Source of the DNA: Allodiplogaster sudhausi
Lineage: Eukaryota; Nematoda; Chromadorea; Rhabditida; Diplogasteridae
DNA length: 64,000 nt
Assembly (NCBI GenBank): GCA_945643635.1
Contig: CALZFC010000005.1
Span: 6,925,001-6,989,000, forward strand
Direction: 5' to 3'
The position numbers and the translations under genes are program-made. Below the pieces are notes generated by a model, which did not search any database, was not told the DNA's origin, and worked only from the letters and a program-made list of their open reading frames with translations. Positions 23,319-34,900 of the stretch are shown here, piece by piece; the stretch's first letter is position 1, and each line of letters opens with the position of its first letter.

Positions 23319-25132
23319 CGAGCGAGAGAGAAAGAGAGCATACCTGTCGTTGTCAACGATCTCTCCGGAGGATCCTCCGTCCACATAGATCACAGGCGGA
23401 GCAGTAAACTACAATCAGAGATCTCTCTCTCTCTCAACTCCAAATCTTTTGTATACACAAAAAAAGAATTTCTCTGACCGAGCCAAGAAGACGATCATCA
23501 AATTGAACATCGACATCAATCACTTCGAATCTGAAGATTCAGAATAACACATTCAATCCGAGAATAACAAATCGCATGTTAAAGAGGATAAAAGAGAAAA
23601 AGTAAGCCGGCTAACTTGTCGCCAAATCGATTCTCGAGGAGAAGGCGGTAGTGCTCGAAATCCTTCTTCTTCTGAGACAAATACGACCCGATCCATTTCT
23701 TCACGTCCACCGACTTCAATTGTAATTCATCAGTGTCATATTAGTCATGATATAGCAAGATACTCATCGACAGAAACACAAACTGAGGATTTGCCAAGAA
23801 TTGGCATGAAGAAAGACGGCCGAATCTTCTCGTTTTCCACGTCAATTACTTTAATCTGAATTAAAGAAATCAATGAGATCTTTAGAATGCATGAAGACGG
23901 ATAATTATTGGAGACGATGAAGAAGTGAGCACAGAGGAACCTCAAGGGTTTGTGTGTTGCCAATCTCAATGGTCGAGTAGATCGGCATTTGTGCTGGCTT
24001 CACATCAAAAAGGTAGTGGATTTCCATGAAGCGAAGGTGGTCATGGGGCTGGGTCGACTCCAGCGTCTTCTGAAACAAGGAATAATGGTCTAGTGTAGGC
24101 TTAATGAAGTGGGAGAATGCACTGAGAATTTGTAATGAACCTTGCCACGATCGGCCTTGGATTGGTAGGATTCGGTGATGACGCCATTGTTTTTGCACTT
24201 AAGGAGTCGAGTGTTGTTCTTCGACGGCGGATTCGGCAGATTCAACTTAGCATACACCTCAAAATCTCCATTCTTCTTATCTTAATAATGAAAATGAAGA
24301 AAAAAAATCAGTAGGAATAAAGTTGGAAACCTCTTTGAAATGCTTGTACGCCTCCTCGTAAACCTTCTCCAATTCGGTTGTCCTCGGAAGGCTGACTTCG
24401 TAGACAGCATTCACCTTCTCCAGCACAACATCAGGAAGGTCGGCGCCATTCAGACGAATGGACAACTGGAAAAGGAAAGCAGAGCCATCGACATCCCAGC
24501 AAGAGATCACTCACCTTGTAGAGACTTTCATCGTACTTCTTCTTCTGCTCTTTCTCCAGTTCCATCTGCTTCCATCTGTCTCGCAACCCTGTTATGTGCT
24601 TGGGAAGAGCAGCAGTCCTGATGAAGCTGCTATTCTTTTCCTTGTTCACCTGCGAGAAAGAAGCCGTTGCTGCTTTATCTAATACTGTCTTCTAACCTGG
24701 CGATACATGAGCATGTATGCATTGGTGTTGCTGTGAGACCAGCCGCCCCCCGACCCACCGAAGCTCCTTTCAATCTCCTCGGGCGTTGCAATCTCTACGC
24801 GAGTGTCGTTGAAGCAGTACCACTTTCCTTGCTCCATGTTCCTGAGAAACCATTCGCTTAGTTTGCAGCTCATTAATTCTCCTTACACAACATTATCATC
24901 GGACAAAGGAAAAAAAGACAACTTGATATAAGCGTAGTAGTGTCCTCCGGCAGCGTTTCCTTGATGAACCATGACAGAGAAGAGCTCGTACACGAAAGGG
25001 CCCTTCTGGAGCAGAGAAGAGGCCTCTCCCTCGTCCAGACTGCAACCCACGCGCACCTTCTTTTCTGCAAGGAAAGAAGAGAGAAGTGAGAGGGGAGGAA
25101 ATTCTCACTGGTCGGCTCTCCGTCTTCCATGT

Positions 25133-25178
<46 letters not shown>

Positions 25179-27250
25179 GAGAGAGATATAGACAGAGAGA
25201 GAGAGAGAGACAGAGAGAGAGAGAGATAGACAGAGAGAGAGAGAGAGACAGAGAGAGAGGAGAGAGAAAGAGATGAGAGAAGTGAGAGGGGAGGAAAGAC
25301 TAACTGGTCGGCTCTCCGTCTTCCATGCCAACTGTCGCTTCCTTGTCGCTGTCCAAGCCGACTCCTTCATCAAGTCTGCAAGAGAACGAAGTGTTAACTA
25401 ATCAAATATCAACTCCATGATGAACAGAGGGAAAGAAAGAGCACAAACATCTTATCGTCGTCGTTCTTCTCAGTTTCCATTTGAGCACTCTTCTCTTCTT
25501 CGCCCTTCTTCTCAATGAACCCATTCAGATCCAGAAGATCGGGGAACGACATCCTTCAAATAATCTTTAATCAAAGGTACAAGTAATGCCTGCCAATAAA
25601 CTCACCTGTCATTCAGCTTAATTCGATTGAATGTCGTATAGTCAAAGTCAAATCGCTTCAGCTGGATGGTAAGCAAATACGGAAACTGTGTAATGCGGAG
25701 ACCCTGCAAGCATCAATTTAATAATCTTAAATAGGAGGACAGAAGATAAATAAAAGAAGTGCCTTGTGCGCATTTTGCTTGCTGTTGCAGTTGTCGCAGT
25801 GGTATTGATTGGTTCCATCTAGAAGTTCAGGAGCAACGAAAGCAGCCAAGGCCTCTTCCTAAAACAAGTTGCCTGTGCTAACTTCATGTCATTACCAGCA
25901 ATGCTTCAGCAATAATAAGCTAATTAAAAAAGAACCACTGCAAAGTTAAGAGAGAAAACAATGAAGAAATGCAATGTAGCAAAGTGTAAAACAATGAGGT
26001 AATGCCGTAACCCCCCCTCTCTCTCTTCCACTAATCCTGGGGTAGTTATCTCAAGAACCTACCACTGCAAACTAATACATCTTCGAACCAGAGCCTCTCC
26101 CACAACCTTTCTCTTCGTTTCTTAATTCATTCTCAATATTTTGCCTACTCCAGCATCTCTTTAAAATAACGTCATCTTGGTTCCCCTTCGTCATTTTACA
26201 TCAATCTTGACTTGTCTTGTGATGCCTTCATATGTTGAAAAAAATCGGAGATGTGAGGAACTGACAACACTATTAAATGCCTGGGTGGCGCCAAAAGGTT
26301 TGACGGCAAGGGGGAGATCCAGGAAGAAGTCGATCTTCTTGCTCTCGCGACCACAGGAAAGACACTTCACGAAGTCCTCCATGGTTCCTCTGCAAATGGC
26401 AATTGCATCTTTCTCTTTCCAATGAAGAATGACAAGAATGACCTGTAGTGCTGCTCAATGAGTTTCTCATGCTCGGTCCCTTTCCATTTCCTCTCGAGAG
26501 CATCGAACATAAGACGACAGAGCTCCTGCACGTCGTGTTGGTCATAAGCTGCAAAGAAAGTAAGATCAATATAACAACAATTACAACGTATGCGACTTAA
26601 AAGTAAGAATGAGACGAAACCTTCATTGCTGCTCCAGCCGAAGCTGGTGGTGAGATCCTTGGTCTCGAGAGAAGAATTGTCGCTGGTCTGCAGAAGAAGA
26701 AAGAGTTTCTGCAGCTGGCACGGGATGCTGTTCTCTTCGTTGCCCATCTTCCTGTTCTCCCATCTGAATCTTAGCTTCTCATCTCTATACAATGGCAAAA
26801 GGACTCTAATCCGTACACGTAGACAGCATTGCGGAATTCTGGAGTCATGTAGAGAGTCTGCAGCAGCGAATTCAGATAGCACGTCATTGCCTGTTCAACA
26901 GAAACTAGTTAATAAAAGGAATGAAATGGAGGAGGGAACCTGGTTGACGAGCCCAACATAGCGATGGCCATTCTCATCCTTTGGAGTCAAAGTATCCTCA
27001 GTAGCTGACAAGGGAAGAATATCTGAATAGCTGACCATGTATATTAGAAAAAATGAAAGAAATGACGAGCCTTGTGAAGTGGAAGGCTTCCCGCTCGCAG
27101 TGAGGGCCATTCCAGAATCCCCTCCAAGCAGTCCTTCTGAACGATTCGAAGGCCCGAACATTACTCCGTCCGACTCATTTGCCTCCTCTGACACCAACGC
27201 AAGCTTTAAAGCGATTCCCGTCCCCCCCCCCCCACATCTTTCCAAAGCAT
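19793..27250 (-). CDS. usp47: Ubiquitin carboxyl-terminal hydrolase 47 (USP47)
   Basis: A cysteine deubiquitinase. Vertebrate USP47 acts on beta-catenin and DNA polymerase beta. The Cys box is split by an intron: YVGLVNQ (about 26950) then [35 protein letters not shown] follows near 26530. Zinc-finger cysteines are CLSCGRE (26350) and CDNCNSK (25790). [20 protein letters not shown] lies near 25650, the His box [11 protein letters not shown] near 24930, and [10 protein letters not shown] near 24710. The long C-terminal ubiquitin-like region has a Ser/Glu-rich linker (about 23100-22880), [15 protein letters not shown] near 21370 and [17 protein letters not shown] spanning 20515/20020. The last exon, 19871-19793, carries [15 protein letters not shown], aligning with the C-terminus of human USP47. 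The 5' end is uncertain: upstream of the Cys box I find only a Ser/Gly-rich exon (about 27250-27075), and the family's N-terminal segment was not located. Confidence 0.9.
22834..22873. repeat. (GA)n tract in a USP47 intron
   Basis: Pure GA run of about 40 bp, TC on the sense strand. A second, longer GA tract lies at about 23268-23338 in a neighbouring intron. Confidence 0.85.
25081..25131. repeat. Duplicated exon end plus donor site, copy 1 (intronic)
   Basis: 51 bp matching 25277-25327 with three mismatches by eye. On the minus strand it carries MEDGEPT codons followed by a donor-like GTGAGA. It lies inside the USP47 intron just before the next exon's acceptor, separated from copy 2 by a GA microsatellite. 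Confidence 0.85.
25137..25275. repeat. (GA)n microsatellite between duplicated exon ends
   Basis: GA and GACA units on the plus strand filling the USP47 intron between the two 51-bp copies; TC on the sense strand. Confidence 0.88.
25277..25327. repeat. Duplicated exon end plus donor site, copy 2 (exonic)
   Basis: The in-frame copy: the preceding sense codons [16 protein letters not shown] run into MEDGEPT, then a donor GTTAGT. The following exon (from about 25064) joins in phase to give [15 protein letters not shown]. Confidence 0.85.
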
Positions 27251-28913
27251 AATGGGTTCCAAAAGCTTCTCGCTGACAAGTCACTCTCCAAAAGATTGGC
27301 ATTAATAAAGTAACACAGTGAGTGTTGAAAGAAAAAGAAACTACACTGGTTTCCAAATTAACACAAAACATTTTCTTTGAGTTCCCTGCTGGGTATAACT
27401 ATTAATATATACAAGTGCTACAGGTACTATTCGGTTACTCCTGCTCCAGAAATTTTCGAGGGAATTTTTTTCCCGTAAAGTCGCGCCAGGGGGTTCTTTG
27501 GTACGAGAAACACGAATGTAGCGTTTATTTTTTTATCGTGAAGTCGTTTTCAAAAGCTAAGAAAGATAAGGTAACAAACCTATACACATGCTACTTATTA
27601 ATTCTTATTGTTACCTAACCTAACTTTTGAAAACTATACGATAAAAAAAATAAACGCGATATTCGTGATCCACATACCATAGAACCCCTGGGGTAATTTA
27701 CGGAAAATTTTTCCTCGAAAATTTATAGGGCAGGAGTAACCGAATAGTATCGCGCTACGCTTCTTTTGAGTAATACCAACCTTTAGGTTTCCACGGTACT
27801 AGGGACATAATCGTCCACTACGAAAGGACGGCAGATGAGAAATGGAATCGTTGGTTCTAAATGTTCTGGACACCTGAAAGACATGGAAAATAAGTGTTGC
27901 AAGCGGTGGTCTGATGAAGGGAAGATGGAGGAAGGGCCCATTCAGATGAGTTCATAATTGCGAGGAGCAGAGGGGGAAGCACGGGATTACATGAAGAGAA
28001 AGCGCATGCAAGCATCTTGAAGAAGGAAGAGCATTGAAAGCGCGTCAGCCTCCTCCCCCTTCCTTAGTCCCAATAAGCCCACTGCGCCAAGGACCCGGCC
28101 CACATCATACTTCTTTCAAAAATAAGTGACACATAGAAGAATACTTAAAATAGGAGCAAATTTTAAGTTCAACTTGGTCTCCAAAACATGGGAAGAGCAA
28201 TTATTCCTTAAAAATCATCTTATTGTTAGTGAACGCGATGTATTTCAGGAAAAGAAAATCAGTACCCGAGAAAAGGACGGACATGTAAAGTGTACAAAAA
28301 GCATGTTCCGGTGTAACTGCCATATCACGATTATCCATCCGCCTATTATATTTAGTTGTGCACATACCGTATCCCTCGTCTTTCTATTTTATGGCTTCAT
28401 AGCTGGGCACCAAAATTCAAAATGTTTTGGCAATTTTTGCAGGCAGTACTTTCTTTTTTTTCCAAAGTAGTCACATCTGCCTCCATCCTGAGACACTATG
28501 TTATGTGATCCACCGTCATCTTATTCTATCCAACAGCTTTCTCTTAATCTCGCTACTATACTTTTTCTATTGCTCTTTCTGATTCTCTTGCAACTGTAGA
28601 TTGTTGCACCCGCGTTAAAAATAATAATAAAAAATATATCATAAAGAAAAGGAGAGAAGAAAGAAGTGACAACTCAACAGAAAATCGTGCTGTAGGTTAG
28701 ATATATAGTGGGAGCTATTGGTACTAACGTTATTTAAGAAATATAAGAAACTTGTACACCTAAGCACACTAAATCAAGTTAGGAAAACTTTGAATCTCTT
28801 TTGGCTCTGGTATGAGATTGCCGTGTACTGATGTTTTCGTGCGCATTCCTAGTTTATTTTTGAAGGTTAAATAGTATAGACGCAGCGACTCGTTTATTCA
28901 AACGAGCCGAAGT
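27251..28913. other. Divergent intergenic region between USP47 and GLG1
   Basis: Holds the putative promoters of two divergent genes and the fold-back element at 27425-27749. There is a C run at about 27222-27233 on its left border and an AT-rich stretch near 28616-28650. A 114-codon plus-strand frame at 28126-28470 has no recognisable features. The missing first exon(s) of USP47 may lie here, but I cannot identify them. Confidence 0.5.
27425..27749. mobile_element. Fold-back / long-TIR miniature element (about 325 bp)
   Basis: Two arms of about 145 bp are inverted copies of each other. The left arm runs from about 27427 to 27575 and the right arm from about 27607 to 27747, with a loop of roughly 30 bp. 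The outer ends are CTATTCGGTTACTCCTG and its inverse, each bordered by TA, fitting a TA target duplication. Shared inner blocks include AATTTTCGAGG, GGGGTTCT-TGGTA, CACGAAT, GCGTTTATTTTTTTATCGT and GTTTTCAAAAG. It has no open frame of its own. This is probably a non-autonomous Tc1/mariner-type or fold-back element. Confidence 0.82.
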
Positions 28914-31900
28914 ATGTGGTGGCAATATCTGCTACTCCTTAGTGTTCCGGCACTTCTAAGTGGTTAGATTTTGTGTACTTTAGTAGTGAAAATACCTCTG
29001 AAGGTCTTTTCAGGGCAGCAAGCTGAGAATCCGCCTGCTGGACAAAGTTTGTTGTATTTTTTTTAACTTATGCAAATGACTGTTCCTTTGGTTATTCATT
29101 CGTCAATGCCAGACTAAATTACTTGAAATGTAATATAACAATTTTTAATATAGATGCACGAGGGGCGGGAGCTGAAGCACCTGTCCAACAGCCGTTAGCC
29201 ACTTTTCACTTTTTAAATAAAATTGAATGCCTTTAATCAATATCCCATCCTTATATTTTATTTATTTTTTCAATCTTTCATTCTTTTCTTGCACCTTATA
29301 ATGCAACCTTTAATTGCGAACAATTCGTTATGGTTTAATCTCTATCTTACCCAGATCTTGTTTTCTGTCAAGCGCTTTCTGTGGTGAAAGTGAAAATAGA
29401 AGGGAATGTGGGAGGTGATGAGTTGACCTAATTTTCCCTTTTAGAATGGTTAGATTATGCAAAACTGTCTCTGTAGTGTTCAATAAGGTGTTGAAGTGGT
29501 TAGTATGTCGTTCTGACCTTCCATTTAATTCTTTGTCAAATTGGAAAAATGAGTTGGCAAGGTCGATTAGAACAGGAAGATCTCGAGAGTGGAGAGAAGT
29601 TTCTCACTGTTGGGCGAAGAAGGGGCGAGAGATTTGTCTGTGCAGACAAATATGTGCGCGGCTATGGATCTCAATTTCACGTTGTGTATTCTTTGTGGTC
29701 TTTAAGTCATTTCTCGTAGTCTCCTCACTTTGCTCCCATCTTTTGTCAATTTCTGCCGCTTATCCACGTAAAACAGTTTTAAAGCTCACGGAAATATTAC
29801 TTCTTGTGCATGAATGATTCGCAGTCCTATAGCGAATGTGATACTGCAGCCTTAAATATATTCGGTAAACAAATCTACAACAATTTTTTTCCTCAATAAA
29901 GACTGCAAAATCATAAACAGATATAAGTCTATGAAAATAAATATAGTGCGGTGGAGGAACCGTTTAGTTTTCTGCTTATAACACTATTGTTACATTGCTT
30001 CAATATTGAGTATAAAAAAAAACCTTATATGATGTTAGAGTTTTTCAGTGGAGGAGATTCAAAGCCCCAGGATGGGGACCATCTTATCAGTTTCGATGCT
30101 TGTAAGGAAGACATCCATAAGCTCTGCAATAAGGTTTGTAAATTATTCTGTTTTCCAGATGTCGATTCCTTTCTGATATAAAGCATAGATGAATGGCTGG
30201 AATTGAGGAAGGAGTTGACCTGAAGAGTGACATGTCCATTGTGGAATGCTTGCAAGATGCGGGATTCTCAGAGACCGCGACTCTTACAAAGGGATGCGAG
30301 CAGCTTGTCTGGCAGTTCAAGGCTGGTTTTTATACCTTAAGATTATGGCGAGTGTTTCGTTCGCATTCCTGGAAGAGGAGAGTTGAAGGTGAAACTGACG
30401 CAAGATGACCGATTCACGACCGCGGCTAAGCAGTACTGCTCGGGGGAGATGGGGCAGCTGCCGGCCATGGCAGCCTGTACTCAGATGACTCAGCCAGGCT
30501 ACGCTCTCTCCTGTCTCATCGAATTCACTCCCAATGTCACCAAGACCAGCCAGTGCTACGCTTTTCTCTGTTAGTCCTCTTCTCTTCGTATTCTCTGGCT
30601 GTCATTCCTTATCATCTCTCCAGCACGAACTCAACGTCTGGCCTTCTCTGACTTCCGTCTGGTTGGCCCCTTCGTGATGAAGTGCTCTCGTGATCTGGAG
30701 AAATACCAATGCACGGCCCTGACTCCTGACAAAGCTCATTCCGGAGTGCGCGTCCCTCACACGCAAGGTTAGCATGGAAAGGGCGGCTGAGAAGAACGAG
30801 CTTCTTCAGGGATGGCACTGGAGTGTCTCATCCAGAAAGTGACGGAAGCCACGAAGCAGAAGGCCGATGCTCTTGGAGTGGTGGAGGAGGAATGTAGACA
30901 TGAAGTGATGAGACTGGCAGAGATGCAGAGTCAGGACTTCCATCTCGACCGGCCTCTCTTCTTCGCGTGCAGACAGGACAGAGAGGTTTTCAGTCTACTT
31001 CTTTGTCTTATTACGAAGAATGCCAAGTGCTTGGTGTGATTTAATGTGCTTGCGATTAAGCTTCCGCATACACTTCATTGAGGTGTCTTCTTTTTTTAAG
31101 TAAGAGTGACTGATTGTTTGTTTAAGCGATTCTGCAAAGATGTGCCGGCGGGAGGTGGAAAGGTCTTCGAATGCCTTCTCTACCATCGCCACGACCAATT
31201 CATGGAGCCAGATGTCCGTGTCTTTCTCTTCTTACTCCTCATGTCACTCTGCTAATTGACTGCCTGTCTTAGTGTGGTCGTATCCTGGCGGAACGTGCCC
31301 ATATGCTCGGCCGAGACTACCGCCTCGCCCATCCTCTCACCAAGGCTTGCGAAACGGAAATGACTGCGTAGGCTACCTTTGTTGTAAAAGATGTCTTCTT
31401 GACCTGATTACATTTTGATCTTTCCGGTTTCAGTTCATTATTTGTGTCATTTTAGGTTCGGTTTCTGAATTGAATTGTGTTGCAGATTCAAGTGTGAGCC
31501 GCAGTCGAATCTGGAAGCGGCCGCCCACTTCCATCTCAATTACATCCTTCTTTGCCTCGAGAACGGAGCTCACTCGTTAGTGCAGAGAAGTGGTTGTCTT
31601 CCGATGAGAGAGTGGAGAGTGTTGCCTTTCCAGGAACAAGGAGACTCCCCCCTCCGAGAAGTGTCAACACGAGATGCTCACCCATCGGCAGCTCATGCTC
31701 AACGAGTTCCGCATTGCACCCGAAGTTGTGATGGGCTGTGCTGCGGTTAGTCGGCTTCTTTATTATTCCTTTTTGTTCATCATTTTAGTATACTTTTTAA
31801 ACCTTCTCTGGGTTCCAACTTGCCATTGTCTCTGTTATTTGATTCTGAGAAGTATTGCAGGAGATTGATAAGTTCTGCTCTCCCCGCGGAGACATCGAAG

Positions 31901-34900
31901 CAGAGGGAAGAACTCTCCATTGTCTCATGGAACATGCTCAGACGCGCGACGAGAAGAAGAAGATCGGAGCGGAGTGCATGCAAGCACTCTCTCTAGTTGT
32001 CAAGGTCTCTCTCTCCTCTCTCTCTCTCCTCTCTCTCTCTCTCCTCTGCTAGTACCTCTTCTTTTCTCTCTAATTGTTTATCCTTACAGACTGCTGATAT
32101 CGGCTCGAACTACAAGGTGGACAAGGTGCTATACGCTTCTTGCCGCTCCATAATTGACGGTGAGGTATTGCCTGGGAGAAGACATGGAGTAGTGGAAGAC
32201 AGACTCGAACGAGAAGAGAGAGAGAGGGAGAAGGAGGAGGGAGAGAAAGAGAGGGGAGAGATGAATTGCATGTACACCTAAAGAAATAAATGAATACGGG
32301 TGGCTGATTGAGGTCCTTGTGCCTCGGATGCGCAGTCGGAGGCAGCAACTCTGACTTGTCTCATGAAGAATGTCGACTCCCCCTCGATGCCTCCCGAGTG
32401 TGAGAAGAGACTTCTGGAAGTGCAGTATTTCTTCTCTCGCGATTGGACTCTCGACCCTCAGCTCTACGCTTCTTGCCATGACGAGGCTGTTGCCAGGTAC
32501 TGCAACTGTCAATTCTCTACTTTCTTATGCGTGTATTTCAAAACTATTAGCGATGAGTGCCTTAAGTGGCTCAAGCATAAATGGGAAGGGGATGTTTGGT
32601 TGTTCAGATGCTCAGCAATGGATAACTGGCATACGGCCAAGAATGTAGCGAACCAGGTCGACCCCGGCCCCGCCGTCCTCGCCTGTCTCTACAGAAGTGC
32701 TTACGATGAGGAGAAGCCTGTGAGTCCTCCTTCGTTTCTTATGCCTGTATAATAACTAGAGATGACTCCATTTAATGTTGCAAGTGCAGTAATGAGAGGA
32801 GGATTGAGATGAGTGTCTTTGCAGTTGTCCCCGATCTGCGGCCACGAAGTGCAGCGAGTTCTCCGTACGCGAGCGGTGCGCGTGTCGCTCCTCCCGGAAG
32901 TGGAAGACTCCTGTCGCGAAGCCCTTTCTGAGTACTGCTCAAGCAACGTCCAGCCACTTGAGGTTATCATTCACTCTGTATTCAGTACTCGTGATTGTCA
33001 GCGTGGCTTGTTGGGTTAACGCTTGGTGGGGAATGCAAGAGGCGCAGGTTCGAATTCTCTGATGAGAAATACTAAGGCAATGATTTTCATTTCCACGTTA
33101 ATCGTACTCTCTGTGGCGAGACTTTCCAATATGAGCCTTTGCTTTCTTCCTTTTTTCAGGAGATGTGTTTTTTGACTGTCCTATCCTAAAGGTGTAGAAG
33201 ATGTAATTGTAGTCTTTCCTTTTGCAGGAGATGAACTGCCTTCAACAGCAGATGGAAACCCGAGAGTTCTCTCAGCGCCATCCGTCCTGCCAGCAGGCTC
33301 TCGTGAAGTTCACTCAGATGGAAGCGAAGGACACTCGACTGAACAGAGCAGTCACGAAGGCTTGCCGCCCTGTCATCCAAGCTCACTGCTCTGTTAGTCT
33401 GTGCATTCTTTTGCCTCTCGTTACTTGTACGGCTCACTCTGGTGAACGAAGTTGCATTTTGAAAATTTTTTGAGTGTTTTATGTTTTCAGCAATATTTGA
33501 ACCAAGACATCGATCACGGAGATGTCATGGAATGTCTTTTGAATAATAAGGAATCTGATGTAATGACTAGTAGATGCAGGTTCGTACTGCTTTTTACACT
33601 CCTTCTTCATTATCTCTTCGTCCTCTCTCCTCGTTTTCTTCTTACAGAACCTACGTCAACCATTTCGAGCTGCTTACCATGCGCAACTATCATTTCTCCT
33701 TCCGCTTCCAGAAGGCTTGCTCTGCCGACATTGCGAAGCATTGCAACCAGCACACCAATGAAAAGTATATGTTTTCCTCATTCTTCCTATTCCTAAGTTT
33801 GAATGTTTTGTTGAATATTCGTGAATAGAGAAGATAAACAGCTTAGTAAGAGCTTACATGGATTTCCTGATCTGTTATATTCGAGAGCGGAGATCATCCG
33901 TTGCTTGTCCTCGGTTGCCTTCGAACATCGTCTCCTTGGCACGGATGAAGATCTGACGAAGGAGTGCAAGAAGCAGCTGAAGACTGCGTATCTCCAGCAG
34001 GAACAGGTTAATGTCAGTCGTGCTCGTCTCTTCTTTCTTTTCGTCCTTTTCGGGAGGGTTCATTTCGGAGGCATCAGTGAGTGCTGAAACAATGATTCTC
34101 TCCTGTGCGTGGAGCATTTTAACTCACGGCTTTGTTCTATGGATCCTCGAAACACCGATTTCAAGGATTTGTTGAATATAAATTCTCTCCGTTCAACGCT
34201 GATGCCTGCAATTCTGTGTCTAACATCTATTCACAATCTGGAGTTTGTCAAATTGTTATTTTTCCTGGCATGGCATCTTTTTAATGGGGATGGTGGTACT
34301 TTGCGGATATGTGGTGACAAGATTTAGAGTATTACATAGGGCTTTCTCACCCCAGCTTCCAGGGCTTGCATTTATTTCGGTTGCTTGGTATCAAAAGTCA
34401 TACTCTTCATAAGTTTCATTCCATCTCGTTGCTTTATTGTTTTCTTCTTGGAAATAACAACTCATTCTGTAAAAACAACTTAATTGAAAGGAACTGTCAA
34501 AATGTATTCATTTTGGCAGGAGAGAGGTCAATTTCAGTTCGACGACAAGTCAAGGATGGTCGATGCTGATCCCCAGCTCATGAACAAATGCAGCAAGGAG
34601 CTGCACAGATTCCAGTGCAACAACCAGAAGACATTCGAAGATACTGTAGAATGCCTCAGAGAGCACTTCGATGAATTGGGTTAGTGAGAGAGAGAGGGGG
34701 AGAGAGAGGAAGAGGGGAAATAGAAGAGAGCGAGAGAGAGAGAGAGAGAGAGAGCAGGGGAAGTAGAAGAAGGAGAGTAAGAGGAGAGAGAAGCCAGGGT
34801 GCATCTTTCAGAGCCAGACTGCAAAGCCATGGTGTTCGAGAGAGAGAAGATTGAAGCCATCGACAACACCATGGACGACGAACTGCAGGTGTGGCGGAGG

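Noticed and set aside
28126..28470. 114-codon plus-strand open frame in the USP47-GLG1 spacer
   Set aside because: No recognisable feature; GLG1 starts cleanly at 28914 with a signal peptide and does not need it.
29446..29817. 123-codon frame inside GLG1 intron 3 as a nested gene
   Set aside because: Exons 3 and 4 of GLG1 join in phase across it and the frame has no domain or signal peptide.
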